Assembly: GCF_918698115.1 (NCBI RefSeq)
Contig: NZ_CAKKLV010000024.1
Span: forward strand, 1-64,000
Origin: Peribacillus sp. Bi96
GTDB taxonomy: Bacteria > Bacillota > Bacilli > Bacillales > DSM-1321
Reading direction: 5' to 3'
DNA length: 64,000 nucleotides
Shown one piece after another: positions 50,676 through 59,248 of this stretch; position 1 is the stretch's first letter, and every line of letters starts with the position of its first letter. A program made the translations under genes and the position numbers. The notes under the pieces are model-generated. The model saw only the letters and a program-made list of their open reading frames with translations, did not search any database and was not told where the DNA came from.

Positions 50676-51980
50676 TTACTTCTTTAACATATAAATTTTA
50701 CGAGGTCTTCCCCGAGGCGATTGAAGTTCTTCTCCTTTGTACTCCACTAGACCACATTCACTTAAACTACTCATAATTCTCTGGGCATTTCGAACGGACA
50801 TGGATAAATGAGAAGCTAAGTCTGAGGAGGTGAAGCCATCCCAGCCCATACGATCAATCAATGCTTCTATTTTTTTATACGTTTTTACACTAATGTTAGC
50901 CTGATTTAATTTATCTAGCAGTTCTTTATCATTAGAACGGGAGGTATATGCCAATTGTTCTTCTTGACCTACAGATTCTATCATTAAACCATCTTCCTGG
51001 ATAACGACGATCCCTGAACTTTCTTGCTTTTTCGAATGACGGATCGCTTTACGAGCATTGATTTCAGCCGATGCAGCCGTCTCACCAAAACCAATACCAA
51101 CTGCAACTGAGACACCCATATCAAGGGCCAGTAATTGAACAGTACTTTGCAAACTACCAATTTCTCGTTCAATTGCCTTCCGTGAACTAAATATTTGATA
51201 GCGGCCGTTTCCATTTTCTATGAGGGATCCATCTAATTTTTCGCAAAATGAAAGCAATGTTTGTTTAATTTTCAGCTCCAAATGCTGAAGATGATAACGA
51301 ATATTGACCTCGTCCACAAATTGATCAAACTGATCAATTTCAATAATCTCTACACCTATCTGACTATCTTTAAAATAGGTACTTTTTGCTTTTTCAATCA
51401 AAATCTTGACCGCTTGCCGAATTTCCATCTTTGTCATATTTATTTTGTAGACAGCAACATTTTCTTTCTTCAAGGCCTCATATACAGATTGTAAAACGGT
51501 TAGGACACCATGTATCTCCCCTTCCTTCCACAACTGAAGATGAAATTGAACAATTTCTTGATAATCATATTGTTCATCAAATGTTTTTATATAAATATGT
51601 TCGGTGGAAATCCCTAACTCTTGCAGCGACTCATGCAAAAAAAAGTCTTCCAATCGAATCATATCGATGGATAACTTATCGAAAAAATGTTTTTGATCTG
51701 CAGACATTTGTAATAAACATCTATATAAACTAGATCCTACAGGAGGACAATATGTAAAATTGGCCTCTGAATCCAACATTCCTTTTGCTATTCTATAAGG
51801 AACTGGTCCAGAGAAAAACCAACCATTTACTGTACTTTGGTGATTTTTTATAATGTCCGTAACCTCTCGTGCATCTTCATATGGAAAATCAATAAAATCT
51901 ATTTCATGCTCAAATTCATTAGTTACATCCCGAATTTTCTTTAAAGATGCAAGTGGACCTACAACACCAATTTTATACAA
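50676..51980 (-). CDS. Regulator with degenerate nucleotidyl-cyclase-like domain and C-terminal HTH
   Basis: This protein of about 434 residues starts at a TTG 51980, with GTGAAGGAAAC upstream; the longer hydrophobic extension of the frame is untranslated leader, in my reading. The N-terminal part (1-100, YKIGVVGPLASLKKI) resembles a ligand-binding domain. The middle (about 240-350) has the GGDEF/GTP-cyclohydrolase-III-like pattern VSVAVGIGFGETAASAEINA, as in PucR/CdaR-type regulators, without catalytic residues. A C-terminal winged HTH (SSDLASHLSMSVRNAQRIM) follows. It is divergent from abgT-abgA-abgB and very likely controls it. E. coli uses a LysR protein (AbgR) for this, so the regulator is unrelated. 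Confidence 0.72.
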   Translation of the reverse strand: MYKIGVVGPLASLKKIRDVTNEFEHEIDFIDFPYEDAREVTDIIKNHQSTVNGWFFSGPVPYRIAKGMLDSEANFTYCPPVGSSLYRCLLQMSADQKHFFDKLSIDMIRLEDFFLHESLQELGISTEHIYIKTFDEQYDYQEIVQFHLQLWKEGEIHGVLTVLQSVYEALKKENVAVYKINMTKMEIRQAVKILIEKAKSTYFKDSQIGVEIIEIDQFDQFVDEVNIRYHLQHLELKIKQTLLSFCEKLDGSLIENGNGRYQIFSSRKAIEREIGSLQSTVQLLALDMGVSVAVGIGFGETAASAEINARKAIRHSKKQESSGIVVIQEDGLMIESVGQEEQLAYTSRSNDKELLDKLNQANISVKTYKKIEALIDRMGWDGFTSSDLASHLSMSVRNAQRIMSSLSECGLVEYKGEELQSPRGRPRKIYMLKK

Positions 51981-52269
51981 GTTTCCTTCACCCCTACACC
52001 CTACTAGTAGATTTATTATATCAAAATAACCAATTAACCCCAACAGGGAATAATATTGAAATCCAAATATTAATAACATGTAAAGCACCGTTTGACATGA
52101 ATATACAGTGCTACTTTTTAATATGGTTAACTTCTCAATCGTGGTTACGAATGCATTTCAAGGATCCTAAGCCCATTGTTTGTTTAGCAAGATTCCTAAA
52201 ACTTGAAAAAAAAGGATTATACTTTATCTGAAAATTCTATTGAAATAGATTATTCTTAATTATATAATA

Positions 52270-52305
52270 CATTTAACGAAAATAACGCTAAGTGTTCGTT
52301 AAATG
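52270..52305. promoter_or_regulatory. 11-bp inverted repeat upstream of abgT
   Basis: CATTTAACGAA and TTCGTTAAATG are exact reverse complements separated by 14 bp. They lie 108 bp before abgT, in the divergent region. This is a good candidate for the operator of the divergent regulator. Confidence 0.65.
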
Positions 52306-52412
52306 AAATCCAAGGTATGTATGAAGTGCTCGAAGGCTTAAGCAGGTTTAAACATGATTGGTACAAAAAAAGCACAAACTACAAATGGAAGAAGGCTTAG
52401 GAGGAGAATGTA

Positions 52413-53957
52413 ATGGAACAAAAAGTAATGAAAGATACAACTAATCTGCAAAATCATAAAAAAGGTGGATTTTTCAATCAAGTAGAACGAATAGGAAACA
52501 AAATCCCCCATCCATTTATTTTATTTATTTATATGATTGCCTTTTTATTTGTTGTAACCGCTCTCTTATCCGTTTTCCATGTTTCGGCATCGGATCCCAT
52601 TAGTGGAGAGAAAGTGGAAGTTCAAAACCTCTTAAGCCGTGAAGGCATTCAATGGATACTGCCGAATATGATTAAAAACTTTTCCGGCTTTCTACCACTA
52701 GGTTCTATTTTAGCCCTTATGCTAGGCGTAGGACTTGCTGAAAAAGTCGGTTTGTTAGAAGTTTTGATTCGGAAAATGTCGTTAAAGGTCTCAGGGAAAT
52801 ACGCGAGTTATTTAGTTGTATTCGTTGCCTTTTTTAGCCATGTCTCTTCTGATGCTGCGCTTGTTATTATGCCTCCTCTTGGAGCTTTAATTTTCCTTGC
52901 TGTGGGACGTCACCCTGTTGCTGGGTTGCTCGCTGCTATTGCCGGGGTTGGTTCGGGTTTCACTGCCAATTTATTAATCGTCACAACAGATGTCTTGCTA
53001 TCAGGAATTAGTTCGGAAGTAGCTAATGGAATGAAAGCAAATTTGACAGTTAATGTTACCGATAACTGGTTCTTTATGGCGACTTCAGTTCTCGTACTTA
53101 CGGTTGTCATTGCCTTGATTACAGATAAATTTGTTGAGCCGCGCTTAGGAAAATATGAAGGTAGCGGTCACCATAAAAAATTGGAGCAATTAACGAAGCA
53201 ACAAAACAAAGCACTCCTTGCAACAGGTATTTCAGCATTGATTTTTATAGCTGTTATGGTCCTTCTAGTCGTTCCGGAAGGAGCACTATTACGGAATCCA
53301 GAAACTGGAGCTATTCTTCCCTCCCCATTCATGTCTGGTATTGTCGCGATCATCCTACTTTTCTTTTTTACAGTTTCTATTACGTATGGAGTTAAGGTGG
53401 GGGCAATTAAGAAACAAAATGATATTCCAGAATTATTAGTAGATCCAATTAAAGGAATGGCCGGATTTATTATTATGGTTTTTCCACTTTCCCAGTTTGT
53501 CGCTTGCTTTAACTGGAGTAATATGGGTAAATTTCTAGCATTATCCATAACAGATCTCTTAGAACAGCTAAACATAGATGGTGCACCCGTCCTTATTGGG
53601 TTAATGTTCTTATCTGGACTCCTATCTATGTTTATTGCCAGCGGATCCGCCATTTGGTCTATTTTAGCACCGGTTTTTGTCCCAATGTTCATGGTATTGG
53701 GTTATCATCCTGCCTTCGCCCAAATGTTGTTCAGGGTTGCAGATTCTTCTGTTCTACCATTAGCACCTGTATCTCCATTTGTCCCACTATTCTTAAGTTT
53801 CTTACAAGAGTATAGAAAAGATGCAAAGCTAGGAACATATTATTCTCTTATATTGCCATATCCGATTATCATCTTTATCATTTGGACGCTAATGGTAGTG
53901 GTTTGGTATTTCCTTGGACTCCCAATTGGTCCCGGAGTATATCCAAAATTACCGTAA
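52413..53957 (+). CDS. abgT: p-Aminobenzoyl-glutamate transporter
   Basis: This 514-residue AbgT-family carrier has about 11 hydrophobic segments. It starts with a cytoplasmic tail ending ERIGNKIPHPFILFIYMI. Family stretches include HVSSDAALVIMPPLGALIFL, GFTANLLIVTTDVLLSGIS and SGSAIWSILAPVFVPMFM. It takes up p-aminobenzoyl-glutamate, a folate breakdown product; some relatives export sulfonamides. An AGGAGGAGAATGTA site precedes the ATG. It is followed by both hydrolase subunit genes. Confidence 0.9.
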   Translation: MEQKVMKDTTNLQNHKKGGFFNQVERIGNKIPHPFILFIYMIAFLFVVTALLSVFHVSASDPISGEKVEVQNLLSREGIQWILPNMIKNFSGFLPLGSILALMLGVGLAEKVGLLEVLIRKMSLKVSGKYASYLVVFVAFFSHVSSDAALVIMPPLGALIFLAVGRHPVAGLLAAIAGVGSGFTANLLIVTTDVLLSGISSEVANGMKANLTVNVTDNWFFMATSVLVLTVVIALITDKFVEPRLGKYEGSGHHKKLEQLTKQQNKALLATGISALIFIAVMVLLVVPEGALLRNPETGAILPSPFMSGIVAIILLFFFTVSITYGVKVGAIKKQNDIPELLVDPIKGMAGFIIMVFPLSQFVACFNWSNMGKFLALSITDLLEQLNIDGAPVLIGLMFLSGLLSMFIASGSAIWSILAPVFVPMFMVLGYHPAFAQMLFRVADSSVLPLAPVSPFVPLFLSFLQEYRKDAKLGTYYSLILPYPIIIFIIWTLMVVVWYFLGLPIGPGVYPKLP

Positions 53958-54070
53958 TTTGAAAAATCAAATGCGCCTTGTAGCCCCTTCAGTGACTTAA
54001 GGGGCTGTGATGCTTGGGCCAGGTCGAAATATTTATGAATTTCATCAAAGAAAATTAGGAGTGAAAAGAA

Positions 54071-55330
54071 TTGGATATTATTTCATTAAGACGTGATCTG
54101 CATCAACACCCAGAAGTTGGCTTTACTGAATTTCGAACTGCTTCAAAGGTAGTGGAAGCACTAACTTCATTATCATATAACGTGATATTTGGGAGAGATG
54201 CTTTAGATGGGGATTCCCGCCGTGGAGTTCCCCCTACAGAAGTATTAGAAGAAGCATTTAATAGAGCATTGCAAGATGGTGCCAATCCAGAAATTCTCCA
54301 AGAAATGAAGGGTGGATATACGGCCGTTATCGGTATAGTAAAAGGAAAAACAGAAGGTCCAACTATAGCCTTCCGGTTTGATATGGATGCATTACCTGTT
54401 ACGGAAAGTACTGATTCTGACCACTTCCCACAAACAAACGGTTTTCGCTCCAAATATGAAGGGAATATGCATGCCTGTGCTCATGATGGACATACCGTAA
54501 TTGGCTTAGGGCTTGCTGAAAAATTAGCGGACCGGAACTTCGCAGGAACGGTCAAGCTTATTTTTCAACCAGCTGAAGAAGGAGTGCGCGGTGCCTATTC
54601 AATTGTACAAAAAGGAATTTTGGATGATGTGGATCATATATATTGTATGCACCTTGGCACAGATGTCCCTTTAGGAGAATTTCATGGTGGTTCTTCAGGC
54701 TTTTTAGCAAGTACGAAAATGGCCGCTCATTTTCATGGGGTATCTTCTCATGCAGGTGCTTCTCCTGAAAAAGGAAAAAATGCATTATTAGGAGCAGCCA
54801 CTGCATTATTGAATATTCATGCTATCCCAAGATTTAGTTCAGGCTCAACCCGCATAAATGTAGGTATTCTCAATGGCGGAACAGCCGCTAATATTATTCC
54901 AGCGCATGCAAAAATGGTCATTGAAACCCGGTCTGTAACCGAAGAAACAAATGCAGAAATAGAGAAACGCGTTCGAAATATTGTGGCTCACAGTGCAGGT
55001 ATGCATGAGCTTGAACATGAAATTGAAATTATAGGACAAGCAATTACGATTCAATGTGATCAGGAACTCGTCGAGCTAGCTATGGAAGAAGCCAGAAAAG
55101 TAGATGGTTTTTCAACAATCAAAGCAAGTAGGGAATCCGGTTCTGCAGGAAGCGAAGATGCAAGTTTTATGATTCGGAGAGTACAGGATAATGGTGGTAA
55201 AGGGACATATATGATTATCGGGACCGATATTCCTGCACCACATCACCATCCTAAATTTGATATTCAAGAAGAAGTTTTACCGAGAAGTGTTGAACTGTTG
55301 AATCTTATTGCAAGACGACTATTAAAATAA
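54071..55330 (+). CDS. abgA: p-Aminobenzoyl-glutamate hydrolase subunit A (M20D amidohydrolase)
   Basis: This 419-residue metallopeptidase starts at a TTG with AGGAGTG upstream. It resembles E. coli AbgA throughout, including the extra N-terminal insert (RRGVPPTEVLEEAFNRAL). Metal and catalytic stretches are HACAHDGHT, QPAEEGVRGA and the C-terminal APHHHPKFD. With AbgB it cleaves p-aminobenzoyl-glutamate into p-aminobenzoate and glutamate. It lies 113 bp after abgT and 48 bp before abgB. Confidence 0.9.
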   Translation: MDIISLRRDLHQHPEVGFTEFRTASKVVEALTSLSYNVIFGRDALDGDSRRGVPPTEVLEEAFNRALQDGANPEILQEMKGGYTAVIGIVKGKTEGPTIAFRFDMDALPVTESTDSDHFPQTNGFRSKYEGNMHACAHDGHTVIGLGLAEKLADRNFAGTVKLIFQPAEEGVRGAYSIVQKGILDDVDHIYCMHLGTDVPLGEFHGGSSGFLASTKMAAHFHGVSSHAGASPEKGKNALLGAATALLNIHAIPRFSSGSTRINVGILNGGTAANIIPAHAKMVIETRSVTEETNAEIEKRVRNIVAHSAGMHELEHEIEIIGQAITIQCDQELVELAMEEARKVDGFSTIKASRESGSAGSEDASFMIRRVQDNGGKGTYMIIGTDIPAPHHHPKFDIQEEVLPRSVELLNLIARRLLK

Positions 55331-55378
55331 TATTTCATTTTTTAATCGAATGAATAGATAGGAAGGAACGAGTGTACT

Positions 55379-56785
55379 ATGACACATGTAAATAGACTAT
55401 CAGAAATCATTGAACAAAAAAAAGAAAAATTCATTGAAGTTAGTGACCGTATATGGAATTTTGCAGAAACACGATTTGAAGAATATCAATCTGCTGAATT
55501 ACTATGCAGCACATTAGAAAGCGAAGGCTTTTCTATTGAAAAAGGTGTTGGAAACATAGAGACGGCATTTATTGGGAGCTTTGGTACTGGTAAACCCGTT
55601 GTGGCAATCATGGGAGAATTTGATGCGTTGTCAGGTATGAGTCAAAAAAAAGCTACAGCTAAACAAGAGCCAATTGTACAAGGTGAAAACGGCCATGGAT
55701 GTGGTCACAATTTACTTGGTACGGGATCCTTAGCTGCTGCTGTTGCGGTGAAAGATTATATGGAAGAGAATCATTTAAATGGGACAGTTCGTTTTTATGG
55801 ATGTCCTGGAGAAGAAGGAGGATCAGGCAAAACCTTCATGGTCAGAGAAGGATTGTTTGATGATGTTGATTTTGCATTTTGTTGGCATCCACTGGATGTT
55901 AACGGCATTATGTCGATGGATTCGCTTTCGAATTTCCAAGTGTATTATAAGTTTAAAGGCAAAAGCTCTCATGCAGCAGCATCACCACATTTGGGACGGA
56001 GTGCTTTAGATGCCGTAGAACTTATGAATGTTGGCGTGAACTATTTAAGGGAGCATATTATCCAAGAAGCAAGAGTCCATTATGCAATAACGAATTCTGG
56101 TGGTTTATCACCTAATGTTGTCCAACAAGATGCAGAAGTTCTATATTTAGTACGAGCTCCAGAAGTTTCACAAGTGCAAGATATTTACTTAAGAGTTTGT
56201 AATATTGCTAGAGGCGCAGCCCTTATGACAGGAACTGAAGTAGAAATTGTTTTCGATAAAGCCTGTTCTAATGTTATTCAAAACACAGTGTTAGAATCCG
56301 TCATGTATAAGAACTTTCAAGAAATAGGTATTCCACAACACGATGATAAGGAAAAACAGCTTGCAAAAGAAGTGCGTGATACCTTAACCGAACAAGAAAG
56401 GAATAGTACAACAAATCCGTTTAAAGATAGCCAAGATGATGCTATGGCAAGCTGGCTAGAACCCATTGAAGGCTGTCAATCACCATTAACAGGTTCCTCG
56501 GATGTGGGAGATGTTAGTTGGATTGTTCCTACTGCTCAATGCACAACAGCTTGTTTTGTTCTTGGATCCCCTTTGCATAGCTGGCAGTGGGTTACACTCG
56601 GATCAACATCCATTGCCCATAAAGGTATGCTTCATGCTGGCAAGGTTATTGCGGCAACTGCAGTGGAAGTGCTCCAAAATCCAGAACTAATAGACAAGGC
56701 AAAAGCAGAGCTAAAAGAACGATTAAAAGGGAAAAGCTATGTCTCCCCTATTCCGCAAGATGTAAAGCCCTCAGCTAAAAGATAA
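55379..56785 (+). CDS. abgB: p-Aminobenzoyl-glutamate hydrolase subunit B (M20 amidohydrolase)
   Basis: This 468-residue protein matches E. coli AbgB closely. Shared features are WNFAETRFEEYQSAELL, the metal-site GENGHGCGHNLLG, GCPGEEGGSGKTFMVREG, SHAAASPHLGRSALDAV and the ending HKGMLHAGK. It forms the hydrolase with AbgA. It closes the regulator/abgTAB locus and ends before two hairpins. Confidence 0.92.
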   Translation: MTHVNRLSEIIEQKKEKFIEVSDRIWNFAETRFEEYQSAELLCSTLESEGFSIEKGVGNIETAFIGSFGTGKPVVAIMGEFDALSGMSQKKATAKQEPIVQGENGHGCGHNLLGTGSLAAAVAVKDYMEENHLNGTVRFYGCPGEEGGSGKTFMVREGLFDDVDFAFCWHPLDVNGIMSMDSLSNFQVYYKFKGKSSHAAASPHLGRSALDAVELMNVGVNYLREHIIQEARVHYAITNSGGLSPNVVQQDAEVLYLVRAPEVSQVQDIYLRVCNIARGAALMTGTEVEIVFDKACSNVIQNTVLESVMYKNFQEIGIPQHDDKEKQLAKEVRDTLTEQERNSTTNPFKDSQDDAMASWLEPIEGCQSPLTGSSDVGDVSWIVPTAQCTTACFVLGSPLHSWQWVTLGSTSIAHKGMLHAGKVIAATAVEVLQNPELIDKAKAELKERLKGKSYVSPIPQDVKPSAKR

Positions 56786-56879
56786 GACTTGGTTAGAGTG
56801 GATGTAATGGAAATATTTCATTAAAATGATGACCATTGTTCATAGCATATATTTTTGAGTACTCTTTCGATAAAGAAAT

Positions 56880-56914
56880 CGCCCAGGAGGACGGAATACC
56901 CCCTGGGTGCTTTT
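56880..56914 (+). terminator. Terminator after abgB
   Basis: GCCCAGG pairs with CCTGGGT around a GC-rich loop and is followed by GCTTTT, 95 bp after the abgB stop. Confidence 0.65.
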
Positions 56915-56962
56915 AGTGAATTAGCCGTATAAAAAGGGATCTTCATTGGAAGTTCCCTTTAG

Positions 56963-57091
56963 ACTTTAGACCCACTCGATAATAATTGAGTGGGTCTAAA
57001 GTTTTTTTGGTTTATTGGACGTAAGACGCTCGCTTTCCGCGGGCGGTCCGCCCTCGGCGCCTTTGCGCATGCGGGGTCTTCCTTGGACGCG
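56963..57091 (+). repeat. Repeat element copy 1: terminator hairpin plus GC-rich body (truncated)
   Basis: A 15-bp stem with a T-run (56963-57008) is followed by a GC-rich body at 57031-57091. That body matches the reverse complement of 59093-59153 at about 53 of 61 positions. The body is itself partly palindromic (GGGCGGTCCGCCC). The copy lacks the outer end seen in copy 2. The hairpin can act as a terminator. Confidence 0.8.
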
Positions 57092-57288
57092 TATAATTAT
57101 TGGCGTTATTTTAAGTTCCATTCAAAACGAGGAAATTCCTGAATATCTTAAAACAAGTTCCAAAACTGTATTAAAAAATTAATATGTAGTTGATGATATA
57201 AGAATAATCAGCCAGTACAAAGCCTGAAAATCCCCTATAATTTTTATTCTTCAATTAACTCAAACAGCATGAATGTCATCAGCATACT
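57092..57288. other. Intergenic stretch next to the repeat
   Basis: AT-rich, with no open frame carrying a ribosome site. It follows the truncated end of repeat copy 1. Confidence 0.4.
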
Positions 57289-57465
57289 TTAATAAGGCGT
57301 CTTTTCATATTTAAGGATAAAACGCTTAACCCAACCAACAACTAAGCCAAACCCAAAAATCAATAAAACTAGATCGTTGTTAGATATTTTTCCTTGAAGA
57401 AGAATAAACAGTAATACTGAGACGAATATAACCATAGATAGAAAACCAACGTCAATACGCTTCAT
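57289..57465 (-). CDS. Small membrane protein, 58 residues
   Basis: An ATG with AAGGGTGG 4 bp upstream opens a 58-codon frame starting MKRIDVGFLSM and ending FILKYEKTPY. Two hydrophobic helices (about 8-24 and 31-45) are separated by GKISNND. It is a plausible real small membrane protein. No family is recognised. It lies downstream of the dinB gene on the same strand. Confidence 0.6.
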   Translation of the reverse strand: MKRIDVGFLSMVIFVSVLLFILLQGKISNNDLVLLIFGFGLVVGWVKRFILKYEKTPY

Positions 57466-57721
57466 GAACCCACCCTTACCTAGATTGATATTTTACACTT
57501 TTCACCCTCGTTTACTTCGTAGTTTGTATCTAATGCGTCACAAAAGATGCAACTATCTAGCGTAAAAGAAAGAAAATAAATTAATCATACCTTCTATTTT
57601 CGGCTATTGAACTCTTCCTCATTTGTTCCATAAAGAAGGCACCCCCTTATTAAAGAGCGCACCATTCGTTAATGAAGGAACTTTTCCATTTTAAGTGAAT
57701 TTTTTGTTTGAGTCACTTGTT

Positions 57722-58225
57722 CTATTTAGAATATAGGTAAAGACCAAAATCTTGCATAACGGAGGTGTGCCCCATTTGACGCAACATGGTAGCTATATTG
57801 CCACGGTGATATGATCCGTGAGTGACAACGTGTAGTACGGATTCAGAAATAGAAGTTTCAAGCAACCCAGCATAAGGGTTATCCACCACCATCAACTTTT
57901 CAATATCTTTTTGACTGTTCAGAATTGCTTTGTTTCGGTCAGATAGGTCAAGAAATTTCATTTCCATTTCCTCAATACTTTTCGTTTCCAACTCTTTTCT
58001 TATTTGATCCGTATACCCCATTGCTTCATTCATGCTTTTACCTGAGAGTATGTCAAACCATGCGAGATCTGTAAGATAAATGTGGGACAACACCTTTGAA
58101 ACAGAAGAAAAACCACTCTGAATTTCCTTATGATAAATGCCCTGTGGAAGTTCTTTTAAACGTTCAATTATAACTCCATTTGCCCAGACGTGGTAGCTAT
58201 ACATTTTTAATGCGGGATGTGTCAT
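57722..58225 (-). CDS. DinB/YfiT-family putative metalloenzyme
   Basis: This 167-residue four-helix-bundle protein has the metal-ligand histidines of the DinB family: HIYLTDLAWF near 48 and HVVTHGSYHRGNI near 131-143. The ending FGLYLY is typical. Members act in thiol-linked detoxification or are induced by DNA damage; the substrate here is unknown. The ATG has GGAGG upstream. It lies between two inverted GC-rich repeats, and two broken homologues lie at 12835 and 17180. Confidence 0.87.
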   Translation of the reverse strand: MTHPALKMYSYHVWANGVIIERLKELPQGIYHKEIQSGFSSVSKVLSHIYLTDLAWFDILSGKSMNEAMGYTDQIRKELETKSIEEMEMKFLDLSDRNKAILNSQKDIEKLMVVDNPYAGLLETSISESVLHVVTHGSYHRGNIATMLRQMGHTSVMQDFGLYLYSK

Positions 58226-58318
58226 TTAAATCCCTCCGTATTCACCAGTTTTTTGTATTATAACTTCAGCTAAATTATGGGAATTATTAATATATGTATT
58301 CTGGTTTAGTTATAATAA

Positions 58319-58342
58319 TCCTTCTTCAGCTAACCTGCCCCG
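58319..58342. repeat. 24-bp direct repeat, copy 1
   Basis: The exact sequence starting TCCTTCTTCAGCTAAC occurs here and at 58871-58894. The two copies flank the YjcZ-like gene. Confidence 0.85.
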
Positions 58343-58444
58343 ATCGTTTATCCAATCAATCGCTGCAACGAATGTATTATGGAATATAGGACTGGATTTT
58401 CCCAATCGTCCCCAATCAACAATGAATGGACAATTACTTGAAGA

Positions 58445-58466
58445 AGCCGACCAAAAAGGGTCGGCT
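58445..58466. terminator. Hairpin after the YjcZ-like gene
   Basis: AGCCGACC and GGTCGGCT form an 8-bp stem just after the stop. T-runs are weak on both strands. Confidence 0.55.
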
Positions 58467-58479
58467 CTTTTAAATACTA

Positions 58480-58677
58480 TTAGCAGAAACCGCCATAGCC
58501 TTGACCTTGAACGGGGGCATAACCGCCACCGCCACCGTAACCTCCATCACCACCGAAACAAGAAGCTCCAACAATGATTAAGAGTATAAACAAAACGACT
58601 ATAAAAGCGAAACCGCCACCAAATCCACCAACACCGTTATCACAACCACAACTTGATTCATGACCACAACTTGACAA
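58480..58677 (-). CDS. YjcZ-family small Gly-rich membrane protein (sporulation type)
   Basis: This 65-residue protein starts at a TTG 58677 with AAGGAG 9 bp upstream; the longer reading upstream is leader. The N-terminus is Cys/His-rich (SSCGHESSCGCDNG). The single helix GGGFAFIVVLFILLIIVGASC is nearly the YjcZ signature helix. The tail is Gly/Tyr-rich (GGYGGGGGYAP...GYGGFC). Relatives are made during sporulation and sit in spore membranes or coat. The added cysteines (five in total) could form disulfides or bind metal. Confidence 0.82.
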   Translation of the reverse strand: MSSCGHESSCGCDNGVGGFGGGFAFIVVLFILLIIVGASCFGGDGGYGGGGGYAPVQGQGYGGFC

Positions 58678-59055
58678 TAGAAACATCTCCTTATTTGTTT
58701 GAAGGAGGAAATTAATTATATGGGTTACTTTACCATATGTACTACTTAGGATAATGACACAATAATCTGCCCCTTTTAAATTTTCAGGAGCTATATACAA
58801 CTCCTTTTTTGTTGCGATAAATAGATATTTTTCCCTGGAGATGAGACACGTTAACCATGACATATCATTCTCCTTCTTCAGCTAACCTGCCCCGTTGGCG
58901 CCATAAGAAAAAGGCTGCCTCCATTTTAGGATCCAAATGGTTGGATGGCACAAGTTGATCTCGCTGAATAGAATTCTGGTTGGAAAGTATCCTTATTACC
59001 TCAAGATTAATACAGACTGTAGGCAATAGGAGCTCTATCTAACTCTTAAACAAGG
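58678..59055. other. Leader of the YjcZ-like gene and non-coding stretch
   Basis: It holds the YjcZ-like promoter, the second 24-bp direct repeat (58871-58894) and AT-rich sequence up to the GC-rich repeat. No gene is seen. Confidence 0.45.
58871..58894. repeat. 24-bp direct repeat, copy 2
   Basis: Identical to 58319-58342. The sequence after it (TTGGCGCC) differs from that after copy 1 (ATCGTTTA). Confidence 0.85.
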
Positions 59056-59230
59056 TTGATTGGAACGGGTGTGCGAGACTCCTGCGGGAATACGTGTCTA
59101 AGGGAGACTCCGCAGGCGCAACGGCGCCGAGGGCGGACCGCCCAAGGAAAGCGAATTTTCAACGTTCGAATTTTACAAAACCTCAAAAAAACTTTAGACA
59201 AACTCCATTATTATCGAGTTTGTCTAAAGT
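59056..59230 (-). repeat. Repeat element copy 2: GC-rich body plus terminator hairpin
   Basis: This is inverted relative to copy 1. The hairpin has a 15-bp stem at 59191-59205/59216-59230 with a T-run on the minus strand. It terminates the methylated-amine operon. The GC-rich body runs to about 59060 and contains GACTCCTGCGGGAATACG, typical of a dispersed intergenic repeat of Bacillus-type genomes. Confidence 0.8.
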
Positions 59231-59248
59231 TCTCATCAAGTTATATGC

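Noticed and set aside
58684-58863. N-terminal extension of the YjcZ-like protein to 127 residues
   Set aside because: The extension lacks a ribosome site and family similarity, whereas AAGGAG sits 9 bp before the TTG at 58677.
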